This document shows, piece by piece, positions 1-7,382 of a stretch of 32,949 nt of DNA. Below the pieces are notes generated by a model that saw nothing but the letters and a program-made list of their open reading frames with translations, was not told the DNA's origin and searched no databases. The stretch lies in assembly GCF_003987855.1 (NCBI RefSeq), contig NZ_RXIZ01000021.1:52543-85491 (forward strand), given 5' to 3'. Numbering within the stretch: position 1 is the stretch's first letter; each line of letters starts with the position of its first letter. A program made the translations under genes and the position numbers. The DNA comes from Hyphomicrobium sp. GTDB taxonomy: Bacteria > Pseudomonadota > Alphaproteobacteria > Rhizobiales > Hyphomicrobiaceae.

Positions 1-138
1 AGGGCCGCGACCGCCACCCGTCCACGTCGGCGCTATACAGCCGGCAAGATCGCTAGCCAGATTAGCTTGCTGCGTCGTTTGTCCCCCGCCGAGATCTTCG
101 ACAAGAGCCTTCGCAAGCAGCTGCGGTTGCCCGTGTGA
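1..138 (+). CDS. C-terminal end of a probable short-chain dehydrogenase/reductase (partial)
   Basis: Frame 1 is open from the first base to a TGA at 136-138 and gives 45 residues. The tail is rich in Arg and Lys, with RYTAGKIA followed by an LLRRLSP segment and a KSLRKQLRLPV end. This resembles the C-terminal tail of SDR-family oxidoreductases, where an R/K-x-R-Y-xxG segment lies after the Rossmann core. The catalytic Tyr-Lys and the glycine-rich motif would lie outside the window, so the family call rests on tail resemblance only. No terminator is visible downstream. Confidence 0.5.
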   Translation, partial: RAATATRPRRRYTAGKIASQISLLRRLSPAEIFDKSLRKQLRLPV

Positions 139-282
139 AAAACGGCACGGTCCAGCAAGCGACGCTCATGGCAGCACTTCGCCCTTATCAGAAGAACCGG
201 GTTCGCCCGCTCGTCGTTGAACAACGGACATGCGACCGTCACCACCAGAGTGCTGTCCGCATTCCAAAGCAAACGTCGGCTT

Positions 283-321
283 TCTCTGCAAAGCTACTCC
301 TTCGGAATGTCCGTTTGATCC
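283..321. repeat. Dispersed repeat, copy A
   Basis: This 39-base segment matches 6077-6115 with only four differences by eye, and both end in AATGTCCGTTTGATCC. Both copies lie in gene-free DNA flanking the signalling block. Similar GTCCGCTTTTGACCC-like fragments are, from memory, widespread in intergenic DNA of Rhizobiales, but their origin is not something I can state. Confidence 0.6.
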
Positions 322-423
322 GAGGAGCGGACTCTGGCAGGTGGTTTTGGAAGGTTGTTGTCGGCGACTGCCACGACGTCGGGCTTTCAGTGGTCAATCA
401 GAAGCGTCCTGATGACATCGACA

Positions 424-445
424 ACCGCTTTTGACCCCAAGCGGT
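424..445. repeat. Small hairpin of the GTCCGC/GCGGAC type
   Basis: A perfect 7-base inverted repeat, ACCGCTT and AAGCGGT, surrounds the 8-base loop TTGACCCC. A weaker relative with a similar loop occurs at 7690-7711 (TCCGCT and AGTGGA around CCCAACCCAA). No T-run follows, so it is not an intrinsic terminator. Confidence 0.45.
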
Positions 446-648
446 CATCAAGTTCGGTCGTCGATGGCGACGCAAGGCAGAAGAAGCTGGCACCGCTCTC
501 GAACTGATTGAGATATTCGAGACTCGTGGGTTTATGTCCGCTCCCACAGACATCAGAAACTAAGGGTGCGTGTTGTTAGGCTAGGACCAGAAGGCGCCCA
601 CAGTGGCCCGCCATTGGGTGTGACGCCAGAGCCTGGCGTCACGGATAC

Positions 649-1449
649 TTAGAATGGAATTGCCTTCCGAAAGGCTCTGCCGATCGAACTCGCTCCCTTT
701 GTGATGGCGCGTCCTGCATTTTTTGCCGGACTTGTGACTATATCGGCCGTTTTCAATCGGGTAATGGGGTCGATACGGAGAGTCTTGCCGACAAAAGGAA
801 ATGCAGTACCCACTCCTAGCCCCGGAATGAGCCCTTTTGAAAACTTAAGAGGCGCCGAAAGCACGCCACCAATCGTTGCGTGAATAATTCGCCCCACCGC
901 GTTATGGCGCGTGCACGTGTGCGTCTTCGTGCAAATATTAACTTCGCCCTCCTGAAGAAGAACCAGGGTATCGCCATTTCCGTCGACGTAAACGTCGAAC
1001 ACCGTCCCCCGGACACCGATTGTTGCTGATGGTGTATCGATGCGGTAGGCGTCTTTCTTTTCCGAGCCCGTGATGAAACGAAACGTACCCTTGAGGAAAT
1101 TCACTCCGATACTGGTTACGCCGTTGGATTTTCCGATCACGAAATCATCAAGCTTGAGGCCGGCGTTTGGCCCAAGTGCGAGCTTTGTCTGATCGTCAAG
1201 CTTCAATTCCGCCTGACCATCATTTCCCGTCTCCAAGTACTCCGAGCGATGCACTCGGCCGCCTTCCTGCAGATCGCGCTTTTCATCGCCGAGTGTTGCG
1301 ACGACTTCTCGCTTGATCGTTATGGCTGTGCCGATTTCGGGCGTACCGTCGTCACCCAGTGCCTGCTGGTCAAAGACGAAGACAATTGCCGACATCATAA
1401 TGGCGAGTTGGCTGGCGCATCGAACGCTAGGTGGAAGAATGCTCCCCAT
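649..1449 (-). CDS. Secreted FecR-domain protein
   Basis: From the ATG at 1449 the product is 266 residues. An N-terminal hydrophobic stretch (about residues 14-31) ending in ALG-DDG looks like a Sec signal peptide. Residues about 45-165 form a FecR domain, with the hallmark TPSATIGVRGTVFDVYV near residues 138-153, followed by a basic, Gly/Ala-rich tail. FecR domains are periplasmic sensory or ligand-binding modules, and stand-alone secreted versions often sit beside CHASE2 enzymes, as here where the CHASE2 phosphatase is divergent 84 bases away. A longer frame from a TTG at 1506 exists but would run through the palindrome at 1488-1500 and put charged residues ahead of the signal peptide, so I prefer 1449. 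No strong ribosome-binding site is visible. The ligand is unknown. Confidence 0.8.
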   Translation of the reverse strand: MGSILPPSVRCASQLAIMMSAIVFVFDQQALGDDGTPEIGTAITIKREVVATLGDEKRDLQEGGRVHRSEYLETGNDGQAELKLDDQTKLALGPNAGLKLDDFVIGKSNGVTSIGVNFLKGTFRFITGSEKKDAYRIDTPSATIGVRGTVFDVYVDGNGDTLVLLQEGEVNICTKTHTCTRHNAVGRIIHATIGGVLSAPLKFSKGLIPGLGVGTAFPFVGKTLRIDPITRLKTADIVTSPAKNAGRAITKGASSIGRAFRKAIPF

Positions 1450-1487
1450 ACGGAGTTCCGAAGAATGTGTTTTCCCTCTATTGAGCC

Positions 1488-1500
1488 TTATGTAACATAA
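1488..1500. promoter_or_regulatory. Palindrome in the FecR/CHASE2 divergent promoter
   Basis: TTATGT-A-ACATAA is a perfect 6+1+6 inverted repeat in the short region between the divergent FecR gene and CHASE2-phosphatase gene. Its position suggests a shared operator. No matching regulator gene is obvious in the window. Confidence 0.35.
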
Positions 1501-1533
1501 CCGCAAAAATCCACCACGGGCTTTTTAATTCGC

Positions 1534-3627
1534 ATGCTGAATGATGGGACGCCTCGCGATCGCTGGCTAAGCATTCGCGCGACTTACTGGCTTCTGATCG
1601 TCTGCGTCCTGACGGCCAGCGTCCTGTTACGTGGCAAAGATCCGGAATTCGTCGCACGTCTGCGATTGCTCGGTTTCGACGTCCTGCAGCAAACGGATCC
1701 CCGAACGGTCGATACTGATTATCCGGTCCGCATCATCGATATCGACGAACGTTCAATAAAAGCCTTCGGCAATTGGCCGTGGAGACGCGATGTTCTCGCG
1801 AAACTGATCGATAAGCTCGTCGCGTTGGGCGTAAGCGTAATCACCTTCGATATGGTGTTTCCAGAGGAAACGCCCGGGCCGCTCGACCAATTGCCTGATG
1901 CCTTGCGAAAGGCGCCAGAACTAAAACTGCTACTCGACAAATATCAAGGGGTGGCCCCCGACAATGCGATGGCTGAGGCGCTGCGGGGGCGCCGCGTCGT
2001 GCTCGGGATTATCGGGACCTCCGGTAATACAGGCAACATTCCAAAGCCCAAGGCTTCGTTCGCGACGATTGGGGAGAATGCGGGCCTTTTCGCCCACGGA
2101 TTTCAAGGTGCCACAGGCAATATTTCTGTACTTTCAGAAGCGGCGACCGGACTAGGCGCGTTGAATTGGTTTCCTGATCACGACCAGATTCTTCGTCGCA
2201 TTCCATTGATCATCGACGTATCGGGGCAGCTTTTTCCTTCGCTCGTCGGGGAAACGTTGCGGGTATTAGTCGGAGTGAAGACGATCGGAGTGCGCACTGC
2301 CGGGGACGGCGGCTTTACCGGAAATACCGGCATTACAACCGTCGGGATCGGTGACACGGCCATTCCGACCGCTGCCGATGGTCAGATCTGGATTCACTTC
2401 TCAAGGCACGATCCGAAGCGCTCGATCTCCGCGACCGACGTGTTGCAAGACGCGGTACCGCCCGGGGACCTCAAAGGCCGAATCGCAATCGTCGGTACAA
2501 GCGCGCCGGGGCTTCTCGATTTGCGTGCCACCCCTCTCGATCCTGTCATTTCCGGCGTCGAGATCAATGCACAGGCCATCGAGCAGCTTATTGGCGAGGC
2601 GCCGCTGGCACGACCGGACTACGCGAAGGGAATGGAAATCGTCGCGACTGTCGCCTCTACGCTTCTTCTAGCCGCGATGATCTATGTATGGGGTGCACGT
2701 CTGGCGGCAGTGGTCGGATTTGCGACTGTTTGCCTATTCGCATTGGGTAGCCTCTGGGCGTTTTCGCACGGGCTTCTTGTCGACGCCGTATTCCCAATCA
2801 TGAGCAATTCCGCCGCCTACATACTGGGAACTGGCTACCTCTACTTCGAAGCGGAAAGCGAACGTAACCGTGGCCGTGAAGCGCTACAACGCATAGCGCA
2901 AGAAATGGAATCGGCGGCGCAGATTCAGCGTACGTTTCTGCCTCAAGCTGTTCCGATCGGACCTCTCGCCGACAAGTTCGATATTTTCGCGGTCATGAAG
3001 CCAGCCAAATCCGTAGGTGGCGATTTTTACGATTATTTCCTCATCAATGAAAAAAAGCTGGGCTTTCTGGTGGGTGACGTCTCCGGCAAGGGAGTGCCCG
3101 CCGCGCTCTTCATGAGCGTCTCGCGGACCGTGCTACGGACAATTGCTTTTGAGGACGAAGAGCCAGGAAGCGTGCTCTCCAAGGTCAACTCAATTTTGGT
3201 CCTCGATAACACCGAAGGCATGTTCGTTACGATTGCGTATGGCGTGCTTGATCTTGAAAGGGGCATTTTGACATTTTCGAGCGCCGGACACGACGATGCC
3301 GTGTTGTTGCGCGGTTCACGCGAACACGAGCAGTTCAATCACATGGGTCCCGCGATCGGGCTATTCGAAGTGGCAGAATTTCCTACGGCGACCCGGCAGC
3401 TCTCGCCGGATGACACAGTCATTCTTCTCACCGATGGGATCACGGAGGCGTTCAACATAGACGGTCGTGTCTTCGGTTCGGAGCGTCTCTTGAGATGGCT
3501 GGACAAGCGGATGTACTCGACATCCGCGGATATCGTTCAACAGTTGACGGCCGAGGTTGAGCGTTTCGCAGAGGGAACGGAGCAATCCGACGATATTACC
3601 TGCGTCTCGCTGCGGTTCAAAGGCTAG
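1534..3627 (+). CDS. CHASE2-domain membrane sensor with C-terminal SpoIIE/PP2C phosphatase
   Basis: The 697-residue product has one N-terminal membrane segment (about 18-34), a large extracytoplasmic CHASE2 domain (about 35-360, with the RIIDIDERSI and WPWRRDVLAKL region typical of the family), membrane segments at about 367-440, and a short probable coiled coil with EMESAAQIQRTFLP at about 465. A SpoIIE-type PP2C phosphatase domain runs from about 480 to the end. Phosphatase metal-site motifs are intact: GGDFYDY, VGDVSGKGVPAALFM, GHDD, LLTDGITEA and SDDIT. SpoIIE/RsbU-type phosphatases dephosphorylate STAS anti-anti-sigma proteins, and one is encoded nearby at 4048-4383. Its stop overlaps that of the convergent HATPase gene. 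Sensing the envelope through CHASE2 and the neighbouring FecR protein is inference. Confidence 0.88.
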   Translation: MLNDGTPRDRWLSIRATYWLLIVCVLTASVLLRGKDPEFVARLRLLGFDVLQQTDPRTVDTDYPVRIIDIDERSIKAFGNWPWRRDVLAKLIDKLVALGVSVITFDMVFPEETPGPLDQLPDALRKAPELKLLLDKYQGVAPDNAMAEALRGRRVVLGIIGTSGNTGNIPKPKASFATIGENAGLFAHGFQGATGNISVLSEAATGLGALNWFPDHDQILRRIPLIIDVSGQLFPSLVGETLRVLVGVKTIGVRTAGDGGFTGNTGITTVGIGDTAIPTAADGQIWIHFSRHDPKRSISATDVLQDAVPPGDLKGRIAIVGTSAPGLLDLRATPLDPVISGVEINAQAIEQLIGEAPLARPDYAKGMEIVATVASTLLLAAMIYVWGARLAAVVGFATVCLFALGSLWAFSHGLLVDAVFPIMSNSAAYILGTGYLYFEAESERNRGREALQRIAQEMESAAQIQRTFLPQAVPIGPLADKFDIFAVMKPAKSVGGDFYDYFLINEKKLGFLVGDVSGKGVPAALFMSVSRTVLRTIAFEDEEPGSVLSKVNSILVLDNTEGMFVTIAYGVLDLERGILTFSSAGHDDAVLLRGSREHEQFNHMGPAIGLFEVAEFPTATRQLSPDDTVILLTDGITEAFNIDGRVFGSERLLRWLDKRMYSTSADIVQQLTAEVERFAEGTEQSDDITCVSLRFKG

Positions 3628-4034
3628 CCTTCACATACAATCTCGAAGCGATTGAAGTTGCCTTCCCGTGCGTAATCGATCCGGCTCGCGCGCTCTCGAA
3701 TAAGTGCGACCCCGAAACCACCGGGCTCGCATGACATCAAATCGCGATGCTTCTGCAGCGGCCACGTCCTTATGTTAAAATGAAAGCCGTTGTCCCTGAC
3801 AACGGCTTTGGCGCAGCCCGGCCGAAGATTAATGTCAATAGAGACGAACGGTTCCCTAATATCTTTGAGGCCGTAGCTGATAAGATTAGCGACAACCTCA
3901 TTGAGGCAGAGTTTGAGGTCAGCCGCCAATGCTTTTTCGATACGGCTTTCGGAGAATATTTGGTCGAGCCAAGCGTTCAACCGTGTAACGTCGGAAGGCG
4001 TGGGCTGAAGTTTGATCTGGCCTGCGAATTTCAT
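3624..4034 (-). CDS. RsbW-like HATPase (anti-sigma/serine-protein kinase)
   Basis: The 136-residue product is a single GHKL ATPase domain of the RsbW/SpoIIAB class. The N box is LCLNEVVANLISYG (about 42-55), the G1 box is RDNGFHF (Asp81, Gly83), and the G2 box is GGFGVALIRE (about 105-114). There is no histidine-kinase dimerisation domain, which fits an anti-sigma-type protein kinase. It begins 13 bases after the STAS gene in the same operon, and its usual job would be to phosphorylate that STAS protein and hold an unknown client. Its stop overlaps the stop of the convergent phosphatase at the palindrome CTAG. No sigma factor or response regulator is present, so the output partner is not identified. 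Confidence 0.85.
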   Translation of the reverse strand: MKFAGQIKLQPTPSDVTRLNAWLDQIFSESRIEKALAADLKLCLNEVVANLISYGLKDIREPFVSIDINLRPGCAKAVVRDNGFHFNIRTWPLQKHRDLMSCEPGGFGVALIRERASRIDYAREGNFNRFEIVCEG

Positions 4035-4047
4035 TTACGCGCAACTG

Positions 4048-4383
4048 TCACCCGCACGCCGAAATCGCAGCAGCCTCATCGGCCACCACCGGGACAATAC
4101 TATCAATTCCGGTAGATCGCAGAACCTTGCGTGCATCATCAGTCGGACTGAAAACGATCAGGCGTCCATTCCTTTTGGCGATATTGCGCGCAGCCTTTAC
4201 CAGGAGCCTGATTCCGATCGAGGCGAGGAAAGTCACATCCTTGAAGTCGACGATAATTCTGTCGTTCTTGCTCGAAATGGCATTGAAGGGAGCATCGATT
4301 TCCCCTGCGCCGGCGATATCGAGTGGCCCAGTGACCTTCAACTTGATGATGCCACCGGGCAGTACGACTTGGTCCAAACGCAT
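4048..4383 (-). CDS. STAS-domain protein (anti-sigma factor antagonist type)
   Basis: From ATG 4383 the product is 111 residues, a lone STAS domain. The start is chosen because GGGAGAA lies 6-7 bases upstream; an in-frame GTG at 4398 would overlap this site. The region equivalent to the phosphorylation loop of SpoIIAA/RsbV reads FLASIGIRLL. The Ser at about residue 55 aligns with the phosphorylated Ser of SpoIIAA, but the preceding Asp is Ala. It lies between the glutaminase and the HATPase in a minus-strand operon. The expected role is to be phosphorylated by the HATPase and dephosphorylated by the CHASE2-PP2C protein. This is family-based inference. Confidence 0.85.
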   Translation of the reverse strand: MRLDQVVLPGGIIKLKVTGPLDIAGAGEIDAPFNAISSKNDRIIVDFKDVTFLASIGIRLLVKAARNIAKRNGRLIVFSPTDDARKVLRSTGIDSIVPVVADEAAAISACG

Positions 4384-4452
4384 CGTTGTTTCTCCCACGA
4401 CTTTTCGTGCGCTTTCCGGGCTTTATAAATCCGTCTCATAACGCATGCGGTT

Positions 4453-5553
4453 TTAGTTTTCAGCTCGGTCGGACGTAAAAAACGAGCTGACGAATTCGGA
4501 ACCTGTATTTGTCAGGTCAAAGGAATGCAGACCGAGGCTATCCGACATCATTCGATAGCTCGCGATGCCTCTCACCGAGTTGCCATTGCTATCAAGCCGC
4601 GGCGAATAAGTACCGACCCCGAGTTGCCGGTTCACTACGCCGAGGATGCCTCCCCCTACACCGCTTTTTGCGGGAATTCCTACTTCATAGGCCCAGCCGC
4701 CCGAATAATCGTACATGCCGCACGTGAACATCACGGATTGGGTGTCGCGTACCGCGTCGATGTCGAACACTTGCTCGTTCGTTAGAGAATTGAATCCCAG
4801 ATTGGCAATCGTCGCTCCTATGCGGGCCAAATCCGTAGCCGTCACCATGATGGAGCACTGCTTGAAATAGAGGTCGAGCGCGGACTCGACCGGCTCATTC
4901 ATAGCGCCGACGCTCAGAAGAAGATGGCCGATCGCTCGGTTTCGATGGCCGGTTGCTGCCTCGGAGCGATAGACGCTCTCGTTCAAGGATAGTTGACGTC
5001 CGGCGGCACGGGAAAATCTGTCGAGCATGAGGTCGAATGCCTTTTCAATGCCGAGGACGTCTCGCAGCAAGCCGGATATGGCGATGGCGCCCGCATTGAC
5101 CATCGGATTGAAGGGCCTCCGCGTCACGGGACTAAACTCAATAGCATTGAATGGGTCACCGCTCGGTTCCACTCCGGCGCGTGACAGAACTTCTTTGCGG
5201 CCCACGAGCTCGAGGGCCATGCAATAAGTCAGCGCTTTGGAGGTTGACTGGATGGTGAATTCGAAATCGGCATCGCCAATCTTGTGGACTTTGCCTTTGG
5301 TGGTGGCGATCGCAATACCGAATGAATCGGCCTGCACATTTGCGAGTTCCGGAATATAATCAGCCAACTTACCTTCTGTGATTAGACGTGCCTTTTCGTA
5401 GACGTAGGACAACATCTGATCCACTTGCGAATGGGAAGTGGGATTGGCGGAGGGTGTTGCCGGAGCTTCCGGCGTCGCGATTATTTCCCCGCATGACATA
5501 GCATCTTCCATTTGTTGAGGCCGGTCCTCGCTCGTGCGCTTTTTCCAGAACAT
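4453..5553 (-). CDS. glsA: Glutaminase A (L-glutamine amidohydrolase)
   Basis: This serine-dependent, beta-lactamase-fold glutaminase hydrolyses glutamine to glutamate and ammonia in the cytoplasm. The catalytic Ser-x-x-Lys is in FTIQSTSKALT, followed by NPMVNAGAIA, NESVYRSEAATGHRN, the Tyr of LYFKQCS, MYDYSGGWAYEVG and the GVGGGI loop, so all usual active-site blocks are present. The core of about 310 residues is preceded by a low-complexity extension rich in Glu, Pro, Ala and Ser. The frame is open to a TTG at 5649; I take ATG 5553 (366 residues), but ATG 5511 is also possible and no clear ribosome-binding site settles it. It heads the operon glsA-STAS-HATPase. From memory, some bacterial glutaminases carry a C-terminal STAS domain, so this could be the split form of that pairing. 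Confidence 0.88.
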   Translation of the reverse strand: MFWKKRTSEDRPQQMEDAMSCGEIIATPEAPATPSANPTSHSQVDQMLSYVYEKARLITEGKLADYIPELANVQADSFGIAIATTKGKVHKIGDADFEFTIQSTSKALTYCMALELVGRKEVLSRAGVEPSGDPFNAIEFSPVTRRPFNPMVNAGAIAISGLLRDVLGIEKAFDLMLDRFSRAAGRQLSLNESVYRSEAATGHRNRAIGHLLLSVGAMNEPVESALDLYFKQCSIMVTATDLARIGATIANLGFNSLTNEQVFDIDAVRDTQSVMFTCGMYDYSGGWAYEVGIPAKSGVGGGILGVVNRQLGVGTYSPRLDSNGNSVRGIASYRMMSDSLGLHSFDLTNTGSEFVSSFFTSDRAEN

Positions 5554-6076
5554 TGTTTTTGGCTCGTTGAGTACGCTCAATTCTTGTGCAGCTTTGCTCG
5601 CGTCTGCTCGCAAGTTCCGCAGACTGACGAACCAAGTCAGCAACCGCAAAAGCCATCGTCAGCGGCAAGTGTCAGCAAGCATTCAATTTTTAGAAAATCT
5701 CGCAGCGACGGCCCAACATAATGTCCGCAAGTTCTATGCCAGCGGTAAAAGTACGCGAAGCCGCCTTTTTCGTCTTGGCGGCGATGGCTGCTGCAAACGT
5801 AAGAGGGCGAATTGCTTAGGCGGCAGCATTCTAAATGCCCAAAAGCCACGCGACAGCGGGAGTGATAGGTTGCCGAGCCTATGTCCATATCCGCCAGTAG
5901 GATAATGCCCGCTTCTAGGATTTTGCGGGCAGATGCTCCAAACAACGATTCTTCGGTCCGCATGTCCTCTTCTGGCCCTCAGTCGACCAACCATCATTGT
6001 CCGCTTTCGGGCGATCAGCTGACGCCCACCGCACCGGAATGATAAGCATCTGCGATCGAGCGACGGATGTCCTCGT

Positions 6077-6115
6077 TCTCAGCAAAGCTACTCTTGCGAA
6101 ATGTCCGTTTGATCC
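6077..6115. repeat. Dispersed repeat, copy B
   Basis: This matches copy A at 283-321 over 39 bases with four differences by eye. Both copies are followed by the block GGCGACGCAAGG, 29 bases downstream here and about 145 bases downstream in copy A, so copy A seems to carry extra sequence between the two blocks. Confidence 0.6.
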
Positions 6116-6160
6116 CACTATCTGCCATTGACCCGCCAATGATCGGCGACGCAAGGAGCA

Positions 6161-6343
6161 GGAATTCCTGTCGGCGGCTTTGCGCGTCTGCTCAATAAAG
6201 TATTTGAACATCGCGGGATAAGGCGCGAACGCCTCGTGATCGTGGTCGTAAAACTGCGGCGGTTCGATCGCGAGGCGGGTAGCCTGCGCTTCCAACTGAT
6301 CGAAATTCAGATGGACGAAACGTACGTTGCCAGTTCCCCGCAC
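6161..6343 (-). pseudogene. Possible fragment of a small unknown gene
   Basis: A frame from GTG 6343 gives about 60 residues that look like real protein: a VRFVHLNFDQLEAQATRLAI region and then PPQFYDHDHEAFAPYPAMF. After about residue 60 it runs into repeat-related sequence (copy B lies at 6077-6115) and turns Arg/Ser-rich, without a stop until 5915. I do not recognise the family. It could be the front of a truncated gene or chance. Its 5' end abuts the bciA upstream region. Confidence 0.25.
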
Positions 6344-6365
6344 CTACGCCATCCTTCCGGGAATC

Positions 6366-7382
6366 ATGTTTGATCCCTCCACATCTCCATCACCGCAAAG
6401 AACGCCGCGGCGCGTCTTCGTATTAGGAGCGACGGGAACGATCGGAAGAGCCACGGTGCGTGCATTGGTGCATCGCAACTACGACGTCGTATGTCTGGTA
6501 CGCCCAAACGCTCTTACCGAGACCAACCGCGACGTCGCGCGTTTTTTTGAAGGCGCAAAACTCAGAATCGGCGATGCGACCCATCCGGAATCCGTGGCTC
6601 GTGATGGTTTTCGCGGCGAACGCTTTGACGTCTTGGTTTCGTGCCTCGCGTCGCGCACCGGCGTGCCACAGGACGCTTGGTCCATCGATTATCAAGCGCA
6701 TGTTAGTGCACTCGACACAGCGAAGCAGGCCGGCGTTTCGCAGATGGTGCTGCTATCGGCGATTTGCGTTCAAAAACCATTGTTGCCCTTTCAACAGGCC
6801 AAGCTCGCGTTTGAAAAGCTGCTGATGGAATCCGGGCTTACCTATTCCATCGTCCGGCCAACGGCCTTCTTCAAGTCGCTGTCGGGCCAGATCGACCGCG
6901 TGAAGCGAGGCAAACCATTTTTGCTGTTTGGCGATGGGACACTGACGGCATGCAAGCCGATCAGCGATAACGATCTGGCCGAATTTCTCGCCGGATGCAT
7001 CGACGACGAAGGCCGGCACAACCGCGTGCTGCCGATCGGCGGCCCCGAGCCGGCAATTACGCCGAAACAGCAAGGCGAACAGCTGTTTAAGCTTCTTGGT
7101 CGCGAACCGCGTTTCAAACACGTGCCCGTGCCGTTGATCGACAGCATCGCCTGGACGCTCGCCGCAATCGGCCGTGTGGTCCCGGCGATCGCTTCAAAGG
7201 CAGAGTTGGCCCGTATCGGATGCTACTACGCGACGGAGTCGATGCTGGTCCTGAACCCGGCAACAGGACGCTACGACGCCGAGGCCACTCTGTCGTTCGG
7301 CACTGAAACGCTGTTCGATTACTATGCCCGCGTCATCAATGGCGAAGCCCAGGTCGAGCGCGGCGAGCACGCCGTATTTTGA
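6366..7382 (+). CDS. bciA: BciA-type 3,8-divinyl (proto)chlorophyllide a 8-vinyl reductase
   Basis: BciA reduces the 8-vinyl group of divinyl (proto)chlorophyllide with NADPH during bacteriochlorophyll synthesis. The 338-residue product is an atypical SDR/NmrA-like protein with the dinucleotide motif GATGTIG at about residues 21-27. The family-typical stretches are clear: LLSAICVQKPLLPFQQAKL, SGLTYSIVRPTAFFKSL, GKPFLLFGDG followed by ACKPISDNDLAEF, LPIGGPE and the YYATESMLVL segment near the C-terminus. ATG 6366 is used; an in-frame TTG at 6327 would add 13 unremarkable residues. No other bacteriochlorophyll, carotenoid or light-harvesting gene is in the window, so this copy stands apart from a photosynthesis cluster. 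The frame stays open for 71 codons beyond the TGA. Confidence 0.88.
   Translation: MFDPSTSPSPQRTPRRVFVLGATGTIGRATVRALVHRNYDVVCLVRPNALTETNRDVARFFEGAKLRIGDATHPESVARDGFRGERFDVLVSCLASRTGVPQDAWSIDYQAHVSALDTAKQAGVSQMVLLSAICVQKPLLPFQQAKLAFEKLLMESGLTYSIVRPTAFFKSLSGQIDRVKRGKPFLLFGDGTLTACKPISDNDLAEFLAGCIDDEGRHNRVLPIGGPEPAITPKQQGEQLFKLLGREPRFKHVPVPLIDSIAWTLAAIGRVVPAIASKAELARIGCYYATESMLVLNPATGRYDAEATLSFGTETLFDYYARVINGEAQVERGEHAVF

Larger units (their letters stand above)
139..648. other. Intergenic stretch with degenerate dispersed-repeat fragments
   Basis: I find no convincing gene in these 510 bases. The open frames on both strands are short and carry no recognisable motif. The stretch holds one copy of a 39-base repeat (283-321) also found at 6077-6115, a second shared block GGCGACGCAAGG at 466-477 (also at 6145-6156), and a small hairpin ACCGCTT/AAGCGGT at 424-445. 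It looks like decayed DNA rather than a regulatory region. Confidence 0.5.
5554..6365. other. Gene-poor stretch between glsA and bciA
   Basis: About 800 bases with no gene I can name. It holds dispersed repeat copy B (6077-6115), a TGTCCGCTTTCGGG fragment near 5998-6011, and the second shared block at 6145-6156. One minus-strand frame starting at GTG 6343 has a protein-like first 60 residues and is described separately. The remaining frames look like noise. Confidence 0.45.
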
